A stretch of 64,000 nucleotides of DNA, taken from Butyriboletus loyo (taxonomy: Eukaryota > Basidiomycota > Agaricomycetes > Boletales > Boletaceae). This document shows positions 1-10,870 of the stretch, in pieces. Location of the stretch: assembly GCA_038093515.1 (NCBI GenBank), contig JBBPSI010000072.1, positions 1-64,000 of the forward strand, written 5' to 3'. The position numbers and the translations under genes were made by a program. Below the pieces are notes generated by a model that searched no databases, was not told the origin of the DNA, and was given only the letters and a program-made list of their open reading frames with translations. Positions within the stretch are counted from its first letter, which is position 1; each line of letters begins with the position of its first letter.

Positions 1-3000
1 GATGTACTTGTGGATCAATTTTTGAACTTTCGATAGTGTGTCGGTCGCAAAGTCGCATTTACGAATCTGCCGCTCCACGCTCATCAACTTGAGTGACACA
101 GCATGCTCTGGCTGGACAAGTAAAATTCCATGCTCAGCCATGCATCGAGACATGAGCTGCTGTAGATCATTGACCTGAAGGATTTCGCGGTTGCGAGAGA
201 AGGGTAGGTGGTATATTGGGCTGTCTGTGAGCCCGCCAAGGCGAGAAACCAGTAGTTCGAACATCTGCACCGTCAATGCTCTTGGGACAATGATACGGAC
301 AAGCTGATTCCCATCAGCAAGTGCGGCAGCAACGATGGGGATGATCACGGATGATTTCCCTTCGCCCATGTTGACCTGCATTACAGTGTTTCCTCCCGAT
401 CTGGGCGACATCATCTCCATTGCGATTTCCGCCTGAATGCGACGAATGAGAAAGTTTCCTTGAATCTGACACAAGCAAACAGCAATGTCAGTACACATAA
501 CCACTCGGACACCAGAGACGCACCTGGATCAACAACCATTCTGGGTAGTCTTCAGCTTTCCACCCATCGCATCCCTCATTCTCTAATTCCTTTGCAAACT
601 CTTCTTCGAGACCGTCCAGAGCAAATCGGAGCAATCTCCTGGCACGCTGAACGTCCAAAAGCAGTAAAGCCAGCGATACCAAGCATTTTTTCCAACATGA
701 AGGGACGACGATCTGTAGATATCGCAAGAGGACATCTGCAGTGATCAGCGGCCATTGACCAAATCGATCGAGTGCTTGCTCATGGGGATTGGTCGTTGGA
801 CCCAAGGCTTTCTTGAGAATATCCAGAGCGCCCAAATAGTTGTCTCTGCACTGCGCATAATGTTTCTTGAGTACCGCGATGCGATTCTCCCCCACCATTC
901 CACGAGCCGTTCGAGATTCCTCACGAACACGTTGTGCACTAGCGTCGAGACAAGTGACATATTCGCGTTGAAATGAGGGATCAGATTTATTCTTCAGAAG
1001 AGAGAGCAAGTCATTGAATTCGGAAATGCCCTCCGGTGATGCATGGTGAGTGTGGTAAGGAAAAGTGCTATGGGGGGGTAGTTCTGGGGCTGGTCGGTCT
1101 GCAAGGAGCCAATCGAGCGTGATCCTCCACGAGATACGTTCATGGGATATATGTCGTGGAGGTGAGATTGGGTGGGGAACACTGGGTAATCCAGCATTGT
1201 GCCATGGAAATAGGTACGTAGCTCGCTGCGCAGCGGACCTGTCATCAGAACTAATTTCGTCCTGGTAGCGATCCAGCGAGGTTCTCCAGTAATACCTTTC
1301 TCTGATTTCCTTCCATGCAATGTCAATTTGAGGATACCTGGTTGAAACCTCAGTATCATGGATGCCATCGAGAGCTTTGAGCTTCATGATGGACCGACAC
1401 CCAGCCGACTGCAAGAGACAAAGTGCTGCTTGAGCTCCCGTTTTTCCTGTCAGTGGATCAGGCCTATGGGAGCTAGTCAAAGCGTGTAAACGGGCAAGAT
1501 ACCCCATGCCTGTCAAGCTGCCATTCCCCATCAAGCAACCCAGTTCGGTATCCACGTTGTAGGTGTGGTAGAATGGTTCCCCGGCTGCATTGCTGACCCT
1601 GACCCGATCATTATTACGACGCTTAGGAATGCCATTCGGTATGAGGACACGTCTGGGGATAAGTTCCTCTGGAAGATGGGCCTTCTGCCGAAGAACAAGG
1701 AGGTTCTCTAAACCAAACAGTGTCCCAACGCATTGATTCTCGTCGTAAACCATATCCTTGAAGCCATTGGACTCCAGTTCTCCATTCTCATTGACGAAAA
1801 ATGATAAGCCATAGCAAGGCAATGCAACAGACAATTGTAGCACTGGTCCATGTTGGGAAGAGCCGATGGGGGACGTGGTGATTAGGAGCGCTCCGGACAG
1901 CTTCCCAACATCTGAACCATTGCCCAGGTTGGGCTTTGGATGTCGACAAGGGTCTCGCGGCTTTTGTTCACAAAGTATTGTCCTGATGCACAGTCCATCG
2001 AAGCACTTGAAACACTTCTGAACCATTGCCCAGGTTGGGCTTTGGATGTCGACAAGGGTCTCGCGACCTTTGTACACAAAGTATTGTCCCGATGCACAGT
2101 CCATCCTCCAGTTCTGCAAAGATTGTTCCCAGAGCCGTTCAAGAGGGCGTATCTCGATGATCTTCGTGGACAAATTCAACCAGTGAACATGACCATCGAC
2201 CAACATTGGTGGAAGGTCACGCCGCAGTTTTGACGGGGGAATCACTTCAAGGATTTCGTTTGTTTGATTGCATTGCGCTCGAACAACCAGATTGTCACCT
2301 CGCAGCGAAAAGTGAAGCTGTATGTATTTGAATCATTCTGATCACGTCACGTGGGATCAATACAAATACCTTGTGTTTCGACGACATGGCACTGGTTGTG
2401 AAATCCATTCCTGGCAGGTTGGATAATGTGAGAAAGAAGCCTTGCTGCGAACGACGATTAAGGACACTTGTTAACATCAGAAACTGTAGAATGTACACAC
2501 ATCACGGAAAATTTGTCTGTACATTGAAGAGTTCCCAATCTGAACCGGCAATCCACCTACTGGTTGTCCATTCAGTCGGAGTGTCCCATCGAGCAGGTTA
2601 AGGTGGACTTTGAGTGTGTCATGGTCCCCGGTTTGGCATGTAAACCAACGAGCATTTGGATGCTGCGACTGCACCCATCTGTGTGAACTCGACTTGTGGC
2701 TAGGAAAAATCTTGCTAACTGCAAGGTCGACACCGTAGTCTGACGGATCGGCAAGGATTACATCGCACATGATCCCCTCAAGAGCGACAGCAAGCCGACG
2801 GTCTCGTTGGAAGAGCAGTCGTGAATACTTGGCAGCGGAATACCCGACATCTGGATCTTCATCGTCAGTACCTGAAGAGTTGACATTAGCTGAGTATTTC
2901 CGGTACCTGAGATTCGGGAATCCGAAGTTCTGTTGAGACGGAGAGTGTACACGAGGAAGGCACAAGAAAGCACAGCATCTATATCCTCTGCAAAATGGAA

Positions 3001-5796
3001 GAGCTTGGGGAGAGTAGCGAGGTCGACGTCAAACGTGCTTCGACAAGTGGCAGCCATGTCGTGCAACAGAATACGGCGCTCTTCGTTCATAGGTGCCATT
3101 CCCAGGTCGTATGATAGCTCCTGCACCCAGCTGAACGTCTTCCTCCGCACACTCCGAAGCAGTGCAATGGCTCGCTCCGAAACGTGTTCGCTGGGGCACG
3201 ATGCAAGGACCCGAGTGAGCAAGAGGGAAATGGTATTCATGATCACCGAGTCGATCGGGCCGGCTGCAACATCTACGAACAAACTGTAGAGCTCATCCAG
3301 GAGCACATCACAAAAGGACTGGTCTTGAAGCTCTTGATGCCAAGTCCAGGTGCCTGTGCTCAAATCAAGCGGTCCAACTTGAAAGACCGCCTGGGCGAGG
3401 AGGTAATGAATGTCGTGACGACGGAAATTGAGAGTTCTACTGTGCAGCCCGCGCAGAATGTTGAGCCACTGGAGTGAGCGACCGCTTAGCAGGTGTCGAA
3501 ATGCAACGAATTCGTCGAGGGAGAGATCCACAGGACACTGTGCTTGATCAGCCAAGATGTCGTTGGAAGTGCGAGTGAAGTCCACATATTCACTCAGAGC
3601 CTTCCGTTGACCCCGGTACTTGGAGTATTCTGAACGCTCTGCAGCTGTTCGCTCTTTCCTCCGAAACGCGCCTGACTTCGTCACGTAGCATTCCAGGCTA
3701 TTTTGGGATTGCGAATACCGTGGGTAAAAATAGGTAAATCGGATGTAGCAAGAGAGCACTTTGCGCTTGGTGACAACGTTCTGCCGCAATGTAGGAAGAC
3801 CCGCAATGCAAGTCGTTTCAAGCCCTTCATAGTCATCCGATGCACGTTCATCATGGTAATGACTATAATCAAAGAATTCCATAATTTGGGCGACTACAGA
3901 ACGCCAGATACCAAGGCATGCTGGGCATTGGAACTCGAATTCCACGACCTTGGCGTGTAATGGCAACGTCGGCAACGGCGATTCGAAAGCCTCCCCATCT
4001 AGCCGTCGACCTTGATGTCCACCATCGATGTGTCCGAAACTGGCAGCTTCCCGGTCCAGGCTAGCACGTCCGGCGACCATCACGTCTTCTTCGGTGCGAG
4101 TTTTGAGTTGCTGAAGATGTGGGTATTGATCATAATAATGGACAGCAAAGCTGTCTTCTGTAAATTTATCCGAAAGTACCGACCAACCTGGACGTGATTG
4201 AGACTGGCGTGCAGAGAGGTACTGGTACACACGCGGAAGGCGATGGAGGCTTGTTCTCTTGCGCAGGAACAGCTTTTGCAGGTGACATGTCGGAACTTCA
4301 GGGGAATATTCGGCGAGCAAAGGAATCTCTTTCACAACTAGCTTGTCCAGGGCCACAAAAAGCTCAACGACCGTCAATAACATGATGGAGGATTCTTCTG
4401 GATTTGAAGCCCGTTGCGGAAAAGCTTTTGAGATGTATTTATCCATCAAGATCGCGAGCTGCACACATGCCTCCTCAACATTTGTGATACAGGTGAGCCA
4501 ATCGTCAAGGCTCTGCTCAACTGATTGCTCCACATCATAGAGGGTAACATCGGGCTCGGCAGCATATGCCTCGTCAAAGAAGGACCCGTTCGAAGACAAG
4601 AAATCGTCAATAGTGCCACGGCGATGATGGTTGGGATGGAAGAGAGTAGGGAGGGGTTCAAGGCCGTGATTTGTGAGAGCATTGGCAATGTATTCACGAC
4701 TATCCAGGAGCGAAAGCTGCGTGTCTCTCCCGAGTTCATCCTGAGAAGGATTCTGAAATGGAGATGTGCGAACGCTCAGCGGCTTCCACCTGGCGTCAAG
4801 GATGTCTCCAAGACGAGCGCATGTGTCGAGTGCTATTTGGGAGAGCCACTCGGGCGTAGACGAGCGATGCTTGCTCAAACGTCGCAGGATTTTACATGAC
4901 ATCAAATGAAGCAGATCGCTGGATAGATATGCATGCCTTGTATCGTTTGCAAGGGTGCATATGAAGAATAACACGAATTGTTTGTAGGAATCACGTCCAG
5001 CAGCAGAACGAGAAAAGGACATCTGGATTGCGACCCTGATAACCAGCCAAACAGACGAGCGACGCCAACTCCCTGGCTCCTCAATGGAAGAGTCACGGAC
5101 ATGTTTGGTGATGCGAGGAACATCGGCAGTGCGACTAACTGTTTGCAGGATGTCAATAAGCAGTGTAGCAATATATTGCGGATCGTCGGGAGAAGGGCGA
5201 GGAGGATTTGAGTCGACATGGTTGAAGCAAGAGAGAAAGTTGGCAAGTTCGACTTGAAGGCCCACATCGTCAAACACCTCGTTGGGCGTCTCGGCAGCCG
5301 ACCCGGGATATACAACATCATCGCTTCGGCGCACCCCGAACGACTCAAACAGCGTGCAATGTTCCCGCTTCGTGAGGACAATCGCAGCATCTTCAGGTCG
5401 GACGAGAAACACGAGGATATCTATATATTTTTAGCATAAAATCAATAAAGAACTTGTCAACGTACCTCCCGTTTGCATTGCGCGCAGCTGGGACATGACG
5501 TGGTCTTTATCCAGGCGCTCGGACTGGACGGAGGCTTGCAAGTTGTCTAGCATCGTTGCGATGCGACGCCACTGCGACTCAGGGGTTCTGTTGATGTGTG
5601 TGGTATAGGCATGGGCGGCAGCGCACACTGCACGAGCTAGTGAAAGATCGTTCTCTGGGGTACAGTCGCTCCCATAGAAAAGGTTGACAGGAAGAAATAC
5701 ATGGGTGATAGTATAGTCATATGGTGTAGGATCTTCGAATGCCTGTGGAGTCAACCCTTCAAGATCGGAGTCATCTGTAGTAGACGTCGTCGACAT
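1..5796 (-). CDS. Giant DUF6606/DUF3638-family protein, 3' end beyond the window
   Basis: Six exons join in one open frame on the minus strand: 5796-5466, 5420-2907, 2871-2501, 2444-2370, 2317-524 and 465 to the left edge, giving 1850 codons before the window ends. The start is ATG at 5796 (MSTTSTTDD), conserved in a second copy at 26827. The N-terminus is the DUF6606 region; residues encoded near 380-340 read VNMGEGKSSVIIPIVAAA, a P-loop-like motif typical of the DUF3638 segment. These proteins, often over 3000 aa, are annotated in agaricomycetes as ubiquitinyl-hydrolase-like; their biochemical role is not established. The 2906-2872 intron is only 35 nt and may be mispredicted. An internal duplication near 1911-2105 is described separately. 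The reading frame is otherwise intact, so the gene is probably functional. Confidence 0.85.
1911..2105 (-). repeat. Internal tandem duplication, 106-bp period, within the DUF6606/DUF3638 gene
   Basis: About 89 bp starting at 1911 (TCTGAACCATTGCCCAGG) recurs at 2017 with a few mismatches, separated by a 17-bp spacer. Both copies lie in one exon of the minus-strand gene. The period is not a multiple of three, so the two copies are read in different frames: the upstream one gives MDCASGQYFV..., the downstream one gives LCIRTILCEQKPRDP. The exon stays open through both. The mismatches show the event is not very recent. Confidence 0.85.
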
Positions 5797-6862
5797 GGTG
5801 GTATTGGGAGAAAACAAATGTGGCGTGTAGTGTGGAGGTCACAGCAAAGTCACAGCCTCGGCTTCTTCCTGGTTCCTTCCTCAGCTCTTCTTCCCCAGGT
5901 TAGTCAAGCAGTAGGAAACAAGACTTGGACACCGCTAATGAACTCTTAGAGACGACCATCCAGGACCAGGGAATGAAGATGACTAAGGTAACAGCACCCA
6001 AAAACCAGCCAACACGTGTTCAAGTTCAGGATTTTCTTTCAATTACCTCAAGACACCAGGTTCATGAAGGTCAATGACGAACCCTTCTACCATAGCCACC
6101 GCCCCCCATGCTCCAGGGTCGGGTGGAACTTGACGATCATCTGCCGTCACGTAGGATACCCTCCCGAGTTCCTCTGCTCTCTGCCCCTTGCGCCACTGCC
6201 TCCACCACTGCTTTGCGTTCGAGATTCCGCGTCGTGTTCGTTGCCGATGTCAAAAACTTGCAGAGCGGAGCCAGCGCATGGGCGACAGCTCAGTCCCCTG
6301 GACATGCTGGGCTGTGTTTCCCCAGGGCGACAAGAGCCTCGTTTAGCGGTGAATAACAGCCGTTTGACAGGCCCAGGTTTCTGCGTAGTACGGTCGACTA
6401 CACGATAAAGAATCTCGCGAATACTAGCGACAAAAGATCGGGAATCGATGTTAGATGCTAGCGGGCTGGACGTACGTGTACCGATCGTCCCATTCAAAAT
6501 CATATCTATTTATCTCCCTTATCACAGACACAGGCGGAATTCAACGATCGAGGCTGGAGTCTACCTTTATCCAATGCTTCGAGAATTGCTGCCAGCAACT
6601 CGGAGATCAGTTCAGAACTTTTGTATGACAATGTTACGAGGTCCAAAATTCATCTTTAACACTGCTTGCGAACGTGTGCCCAGAATCTCCATCACCAACA
6701 ATGGTATCGAACCTAGCCTATGGATATCCAGTTCCGCTGTACACACGCGTTGACCCTTGTGACCTCTTCAGCTGAGAATCTGAGACTGGTCCACGTACAC
6801 CCTCCGACACTATGATTTTCTCTAGCGAAAGATGAGGTGCCCCAGGATATCGCGATGGCAAG
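5797..6862. repeat. Copy A of a dispersed upstream segment (three copies in the window)
   Basis: The region upstream of the DUF6606 gene start is repeated in inverted orientation at 25810-26826 and in part (about 6001-6500) at 21097-21640 in direct orientation. Shared landmarks include AGGATTTTCTTTCAATTACC (near 6031), GTCACGTAGGAT (near 6148) and ACACTGCTTGCGAACGTGTG (near 6660). No protein family is recognised in any frame. In the inverted copy the homology continues into exon 1 and part of exon 2 of the gene, so A and B form one segmental duplication. Confidence 0.75.
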
Positions 6863-7640
6863 ACCACTGGAGGATCATCCCTGGACACACCCAACATTGT
6901 AACAATCGAAATCAAAGGGGACTTCGGGACAGTAAGAATCTACAACGTCTACAACGATGGCACGTACTCCCACACCGTCGAATTCCTGTCCACCCACCTG
7001 GTGGCGAAACACGGAATTGCTGAGAACGACAGCGTAGCAGGCCCGGTCCTCCTGGGAGATTTCAACCGACATCACCTGTTCACTACTGCTAACTTGGATG
7101 CCGCCAAACCTCTCCTCGCCATCCTGTCAAACCTACGATCTAAAAATTGCCCTACCCCAGTATTCCGACTCTCAAAGCAAATTGCTCTAGAGCCTACACA
7201 CGCCCAGACAACATTTTCTGCACCTCCCACCTGATGGACCCAATCAGCAAGTGCAGAGTCGAGGACCACCTCATGCCGGTCCAAACGGACCACTTCCCCA
7301 TCATCACTGAACTCAGCTTAGCCCCGGAAGCAACAAACCACCCTCCGAAACGAAATTACAGAGCGACAGATTGGAAAAAGTTCAAAGATACCCTTATCCC
7401 GAAACTCCAAAACCTCCCACCCCAGCCCATCACCACGATGGAAGATGCTACCCAAAGACTCCAGGAACTAAATGTAGCCATCGCGTCCACCATTGAGAAG
7501 ACCATCCTATTGACGAAACCATCACTGTTCACCAACCAGTGGTGGTTGGTCAACAGAGCTGGACAAGGAAAACAAGACGAAGCTAGATCGTTGGAACGAC
7601 TACTTGGAGGAGGAGAACCCTGAGAGCAGTCTATGGAACA
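6863..7640 (+). mobile_element. Degenerate non-LTR (LINE) retrotransposon fragment: endonuclease domain
   Basis: Pieces of an endonuclease/exonuclease/phosphatase-fold domain can be read on the plus strand: LLGDFNRHH at about 7048-7074, SHLMD near 7224, VQTDHFPIITEL near 7279-7317 and YRATDWKKF near 7359. GDFNxHH and the final (S/T)DHxxI are hallmark motifs of LINE apurinic endonucleases (Tad/I-like elements are common in basidiomycetes). The first and second parts lie in different frames (a shift near 7140), no reverse transcriptase follows, and the frame stops at 7623, so this is a dead 5' fragment. Its left border coincides with the end of duplicated segment A. Confidence 0.75.
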
Positions 7641-9120
7641 CGCATAAGTATCTAGTAGATGAGCCAGCGAACCACTTTATCTCATGCATAGGTTCTAGTG
7701 TTGCCACAGCTTCAGCTTTCCAGTAGCTCGGAACCGGAACTGGGTATCAGTCTTAGCTGAGCTCCGGCAAGGCGGGCAGTGGCAAAAATTGTTTCGGCTA
7801 ACCAGGAGCCGCGGCTGTGAAACCGGCTCTAGCTGCTTCAAGCTGCAGTCACGTAAGTAATTTTACTAAACTGAAGCTTGAATGCCTACATGCCTCAGCA
7901 ACCCGGCATGAGTACTTGAAGACGAGACTAACGAGTAGAATATCTGACTTATTTGACTACTTCATCTCATGTAGTTCGGTAGATCCAGAACATATTCAGA
8001 ATCACATGATGTGCATTATGTAAATAAAATAAATACGAAAGGGCAAATTATGAGGGTAGGCAGTTTCAACATTCAAGATGCAGGGTCGAGTCACAATTCA
8101 GATCCAGACCGGGAGGAAGAGGAAGCGATACGACACACGATGCAGGACGAAGAAACGAATGAGAGCAGAACAAAGCAGGTTACAAGCATGGACGAGGTTG
8201 TAGATGCGCCAGTGGACTTAGAGATGAGAGAGAGGGAGCGGTGAGCAATCGCGTCCCGGCCACGATCTTATCCGTCTCTTCCATCGACGCCCCGGTGGAC
8301 GAGCATGGCACACCTGTGATGCCCGGGATTACGTTCCACCGTTCCACAATCAAGTCAGTACACACATACAACGAACGAGAGCCTGAACTTGTGTCATTTA
8401 TTTTCAGCCATCCAGCTTCGTTCGACTGTACGCTTCAAGTGAGGTCGTCGGCTGCGTGTACTTTGATTCAGCAAGAACTAGACTGGAGCGCTGTTGGAAT
8501 ATGAGATCCATTGATCTGAAGTTAGAATGGCGTGTTATTATTATCATATTCCCTTTTTTCTTGTAACTGCAGTGTCTTGCGCTGCTAAATTCGGTAGCGT
8601 AAGCAGAGGGCTATCTGAATACTTACCTCGTTGGCTCGCAACGCCTATGTGTGACCCAAAGTGCAAGCGACCGCAAAGCCATGGCCCATCAAGATGTCGA
8701 AAGAAATGAGGCCTCGGCACACCTGAGCGCAGCGCAAAACATGTATTCGTCGAGATGTAGATTGCGAGTCTTCGTTAAACCGCGATGAAGGCAACGGTGA
8801 GTTCTAAGGGGATCGTGGATTTGCGAGGGAGGTTGATGGGATCAGAAAAGTTCGGAGAGGACGACGGCGTGATACGATAGTTCCTTGATGGCGAGTCAGT
8901 CAATCAAAGATGATGGATTCGTTGCTAAAAACATAGGGAATTTGAAGACAATGGACGAGGAGAGAAAGAAGAGCGGCTACATCGTCATAGGTAGACTGCG
9001 ACGGCGTCCGAGCTGGGGATGTCGCCAGTGAGCAACGGTCTCGCCTTCCTTGCAGAAGATCCACAAACATTTTGCGTTGCTCGTTTGTTGTTGGGAGTTG
9101 GACTCATCTCCTAGGGGTAT
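7641..9120. other. Intergenic region, no convincing gene
   Basis: Several short open frames occur (for example around 8011-8244 and 8241-8504) but none shows a recognisable family, coherent splice signals or a promoter. TAAATAAAATAAATACG near 8022 is AT-rich only. I see no RNA gene. Confidence 0.5.
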
Positions 9121-9153
9121 TGACGTCATTAGCCAATACCAACTCGTATAAAT
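9121..9153 (+). promoter_or_regulatory. Putative core promoter: CRE palindrome, CCAAT and TATA
   Basis: TGACGTCA (9121-9128), a perfect ATF/CREB-type palindrome, is followed by CCAAT (9133-9137) and TATAAAT (9147-9153), 40 bp before the ATG at 9193. In fungi TGACGTCA is bound by bZIP factors of the Atf1/CREB type, which often mediate stress responses. Stress control of the downstream gene is an inference from the motif alone. Confidence 0.6.
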
Positions 9154-9192
9154 CGAGTGACTCTAACCTTGGCTCACCTCCAGCTCAGAAAA

Positions 9193-10290
9193 ATGTCTGC
9201 ATTGTGTCCTCTCCGATCATCGCATCTGCTCCGACCCCATGTTGGCGTTAATTCGCTGAATAGGGCAAGACTGATGACAACCAGTGTTCATGCACAAGCT
9301 TCACAAGCACCCCCCCTCATCCAGGATAAAGAAACAGGGTTTGGCTTCATTCGTTCAAACCCGCGCACTCAGAAGCCCCGCAAGCTCGGCGTGACTGAGA
9401 TACGTGGCCCGTATTATACAGCGTACGGAAAGCGGCACCTTCAGGACGTTCTTGAGACGATGGGGTACCATATCGATGGGTTCAAATTCGCAGGGGGTTC
9501 ATTTGCGCTCTTTCCTGAGCGAGCCGTGATGGAGATGATCGAACTCGCGCACGAGCACGACGTGTATGTTTCGACTGTACGTCCAACGGGAATTTGTCGT
9601 CATGTAGACAGTGCGCTCACGCATTCGCGTCGGGTCTGGTCTGCTTTCAGGGTGGATGGATGGAGCACGTTTTGACGCATGCGAATGTCACCACTGTCGT
9701 CGACCGTTACCTGAAGAAATGCAAGGACATAGGGTAAGTACACCCTTGTGCTCGTCCAACGCAGACACGCACGATGGATACGCACGTTCTCCCACAGTTT
9801 CGACGTCATTGAGCTCTCAGCGGGCTTTCTCTCCTTCCCAGCCGACGACTGGTTGCGACTAATCGAGAAAGTACAGAGTCATGGGTTGACACCCAAACCC
9901 GAGCTTGGAATCCAGTTTGGCGCTGGTGGAGACACAGACGTCACGCAGCTGGAATCGACGGGAACGAGTGACCCGTCTAAAATCGTGAACCTTGGAAAGA
10001 AATTTTTAGATGCTGGCGTGGAACGTCTCATGATTGAGAGCGAAGGGATTACGGAGAACGTGCGAACTCCGCGTACGGATGTCATCCAGACGATCCTGAA
10101 AGAGCTCCCGATGGAGCGTGTTATGTTCGAGGCAGCCGATCCAAAGGTGTTTAACTGGTACATTCGGGAGTTTGGAGTGGACGTCAATCTGTTCGTGGAT
10201 CATAGCCAAATTGTGCAGTTGTCGTGCTTGAGGAGCGGAACCTGGGGTATGGCGGACACGTTTGGAAAGATCGTTAGCTATCGCGAGTAA
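9193..10290 (+). CDS. ComA/HSA32-family protein (phosphosulfolactate-synthase-like)
   Basis: Three exons, 9193-9576, 9651-9733 and 9798-10290, give 319 aa. After a basic N-terminus rich in Ser, Arg and His that resembles a mitochondrial presequence (MSALCPLRSSHLLRPHVG), the TIM-barrel domain begins near residue 55 with GVTEIRGPYY. Family-typical stretches follow: KFAGGSFALFP, DVIELSAGFLSFP, KPELGIQFGAGGD, IESEGIT, MFEAADPKVFNWYI and NLFVDHSQIVQLSCLRSGTWG. In archaea and bacteria ComA adds sulfite to phosphoenolpyruvate (coenzyme M pathway); in plants the relative HSA32 is a heat-stress memory protein. Fungi do not make coenzyme M, so the substrate here is unknown. The start is the first in-frame ATG after the TATA box. 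Confidence 0.88.
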
Positions 10291-10870
10291 AGATATGGCA
10301 GATATCAGAGACTTGAACGCAATTGAAACTTCCGCTTGTTTTTGATCAATGCTCGAGACCTTTCAACCGGTACTAATTCAATCGGTCTGAACTTCCCCTT
10401 CCCTCATGGTCATCCAGTCCGTTCCCACTAACATACTCCAGCTGAGGCCTAGGTACTTGACATGGTTTGTCTGGCGTCCTAGCCGAACTGATGATTCTCA
10501 CGTCGCGTCTTGGACAGAAACTGATTCGGCTTCAACACTATTCATGTGGAGCAAAACTCCCATGACTCAGTGCAGCACCGCAATCGTGTTAGCCGCCCAC
10601 TGTGGCTGTATTCATTGACATGATAGCCGTTTTCAAACGGGTGTGGAAAATCGATTCAGAAATTGATGTAATGATTATAGCATGCGCAGCCCGGATGGGG
10701 CAAACTGGTTCACTCGCTCTAAACCCCACGGACTCGGACTGCTCGTCTTGGACCCTCCCGAAGTTTCCCAGAAAAGTTCGGTTCTAGGAACTGTTCAAAC
10801 ACACCTGGGTACATCCTAGAACGTCTAGTTCGAGATTAACGGACCTGCATACTCAGACTCGCTACTTACG
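10291..10870. other. Intergenic region, nothing recognised
   Basis: It separates the ComA-like gene from the ABC transporter. Only short frames without family resemblance are visible. Confidence 0.5.

Noticed and set aside
6690..6720. tRNA B-box-like GGTATCGAACCTAG (also near 25965)
   Set aside because: No A box or cloverleaf at the right distance; it is part of duplicated segment A/B.
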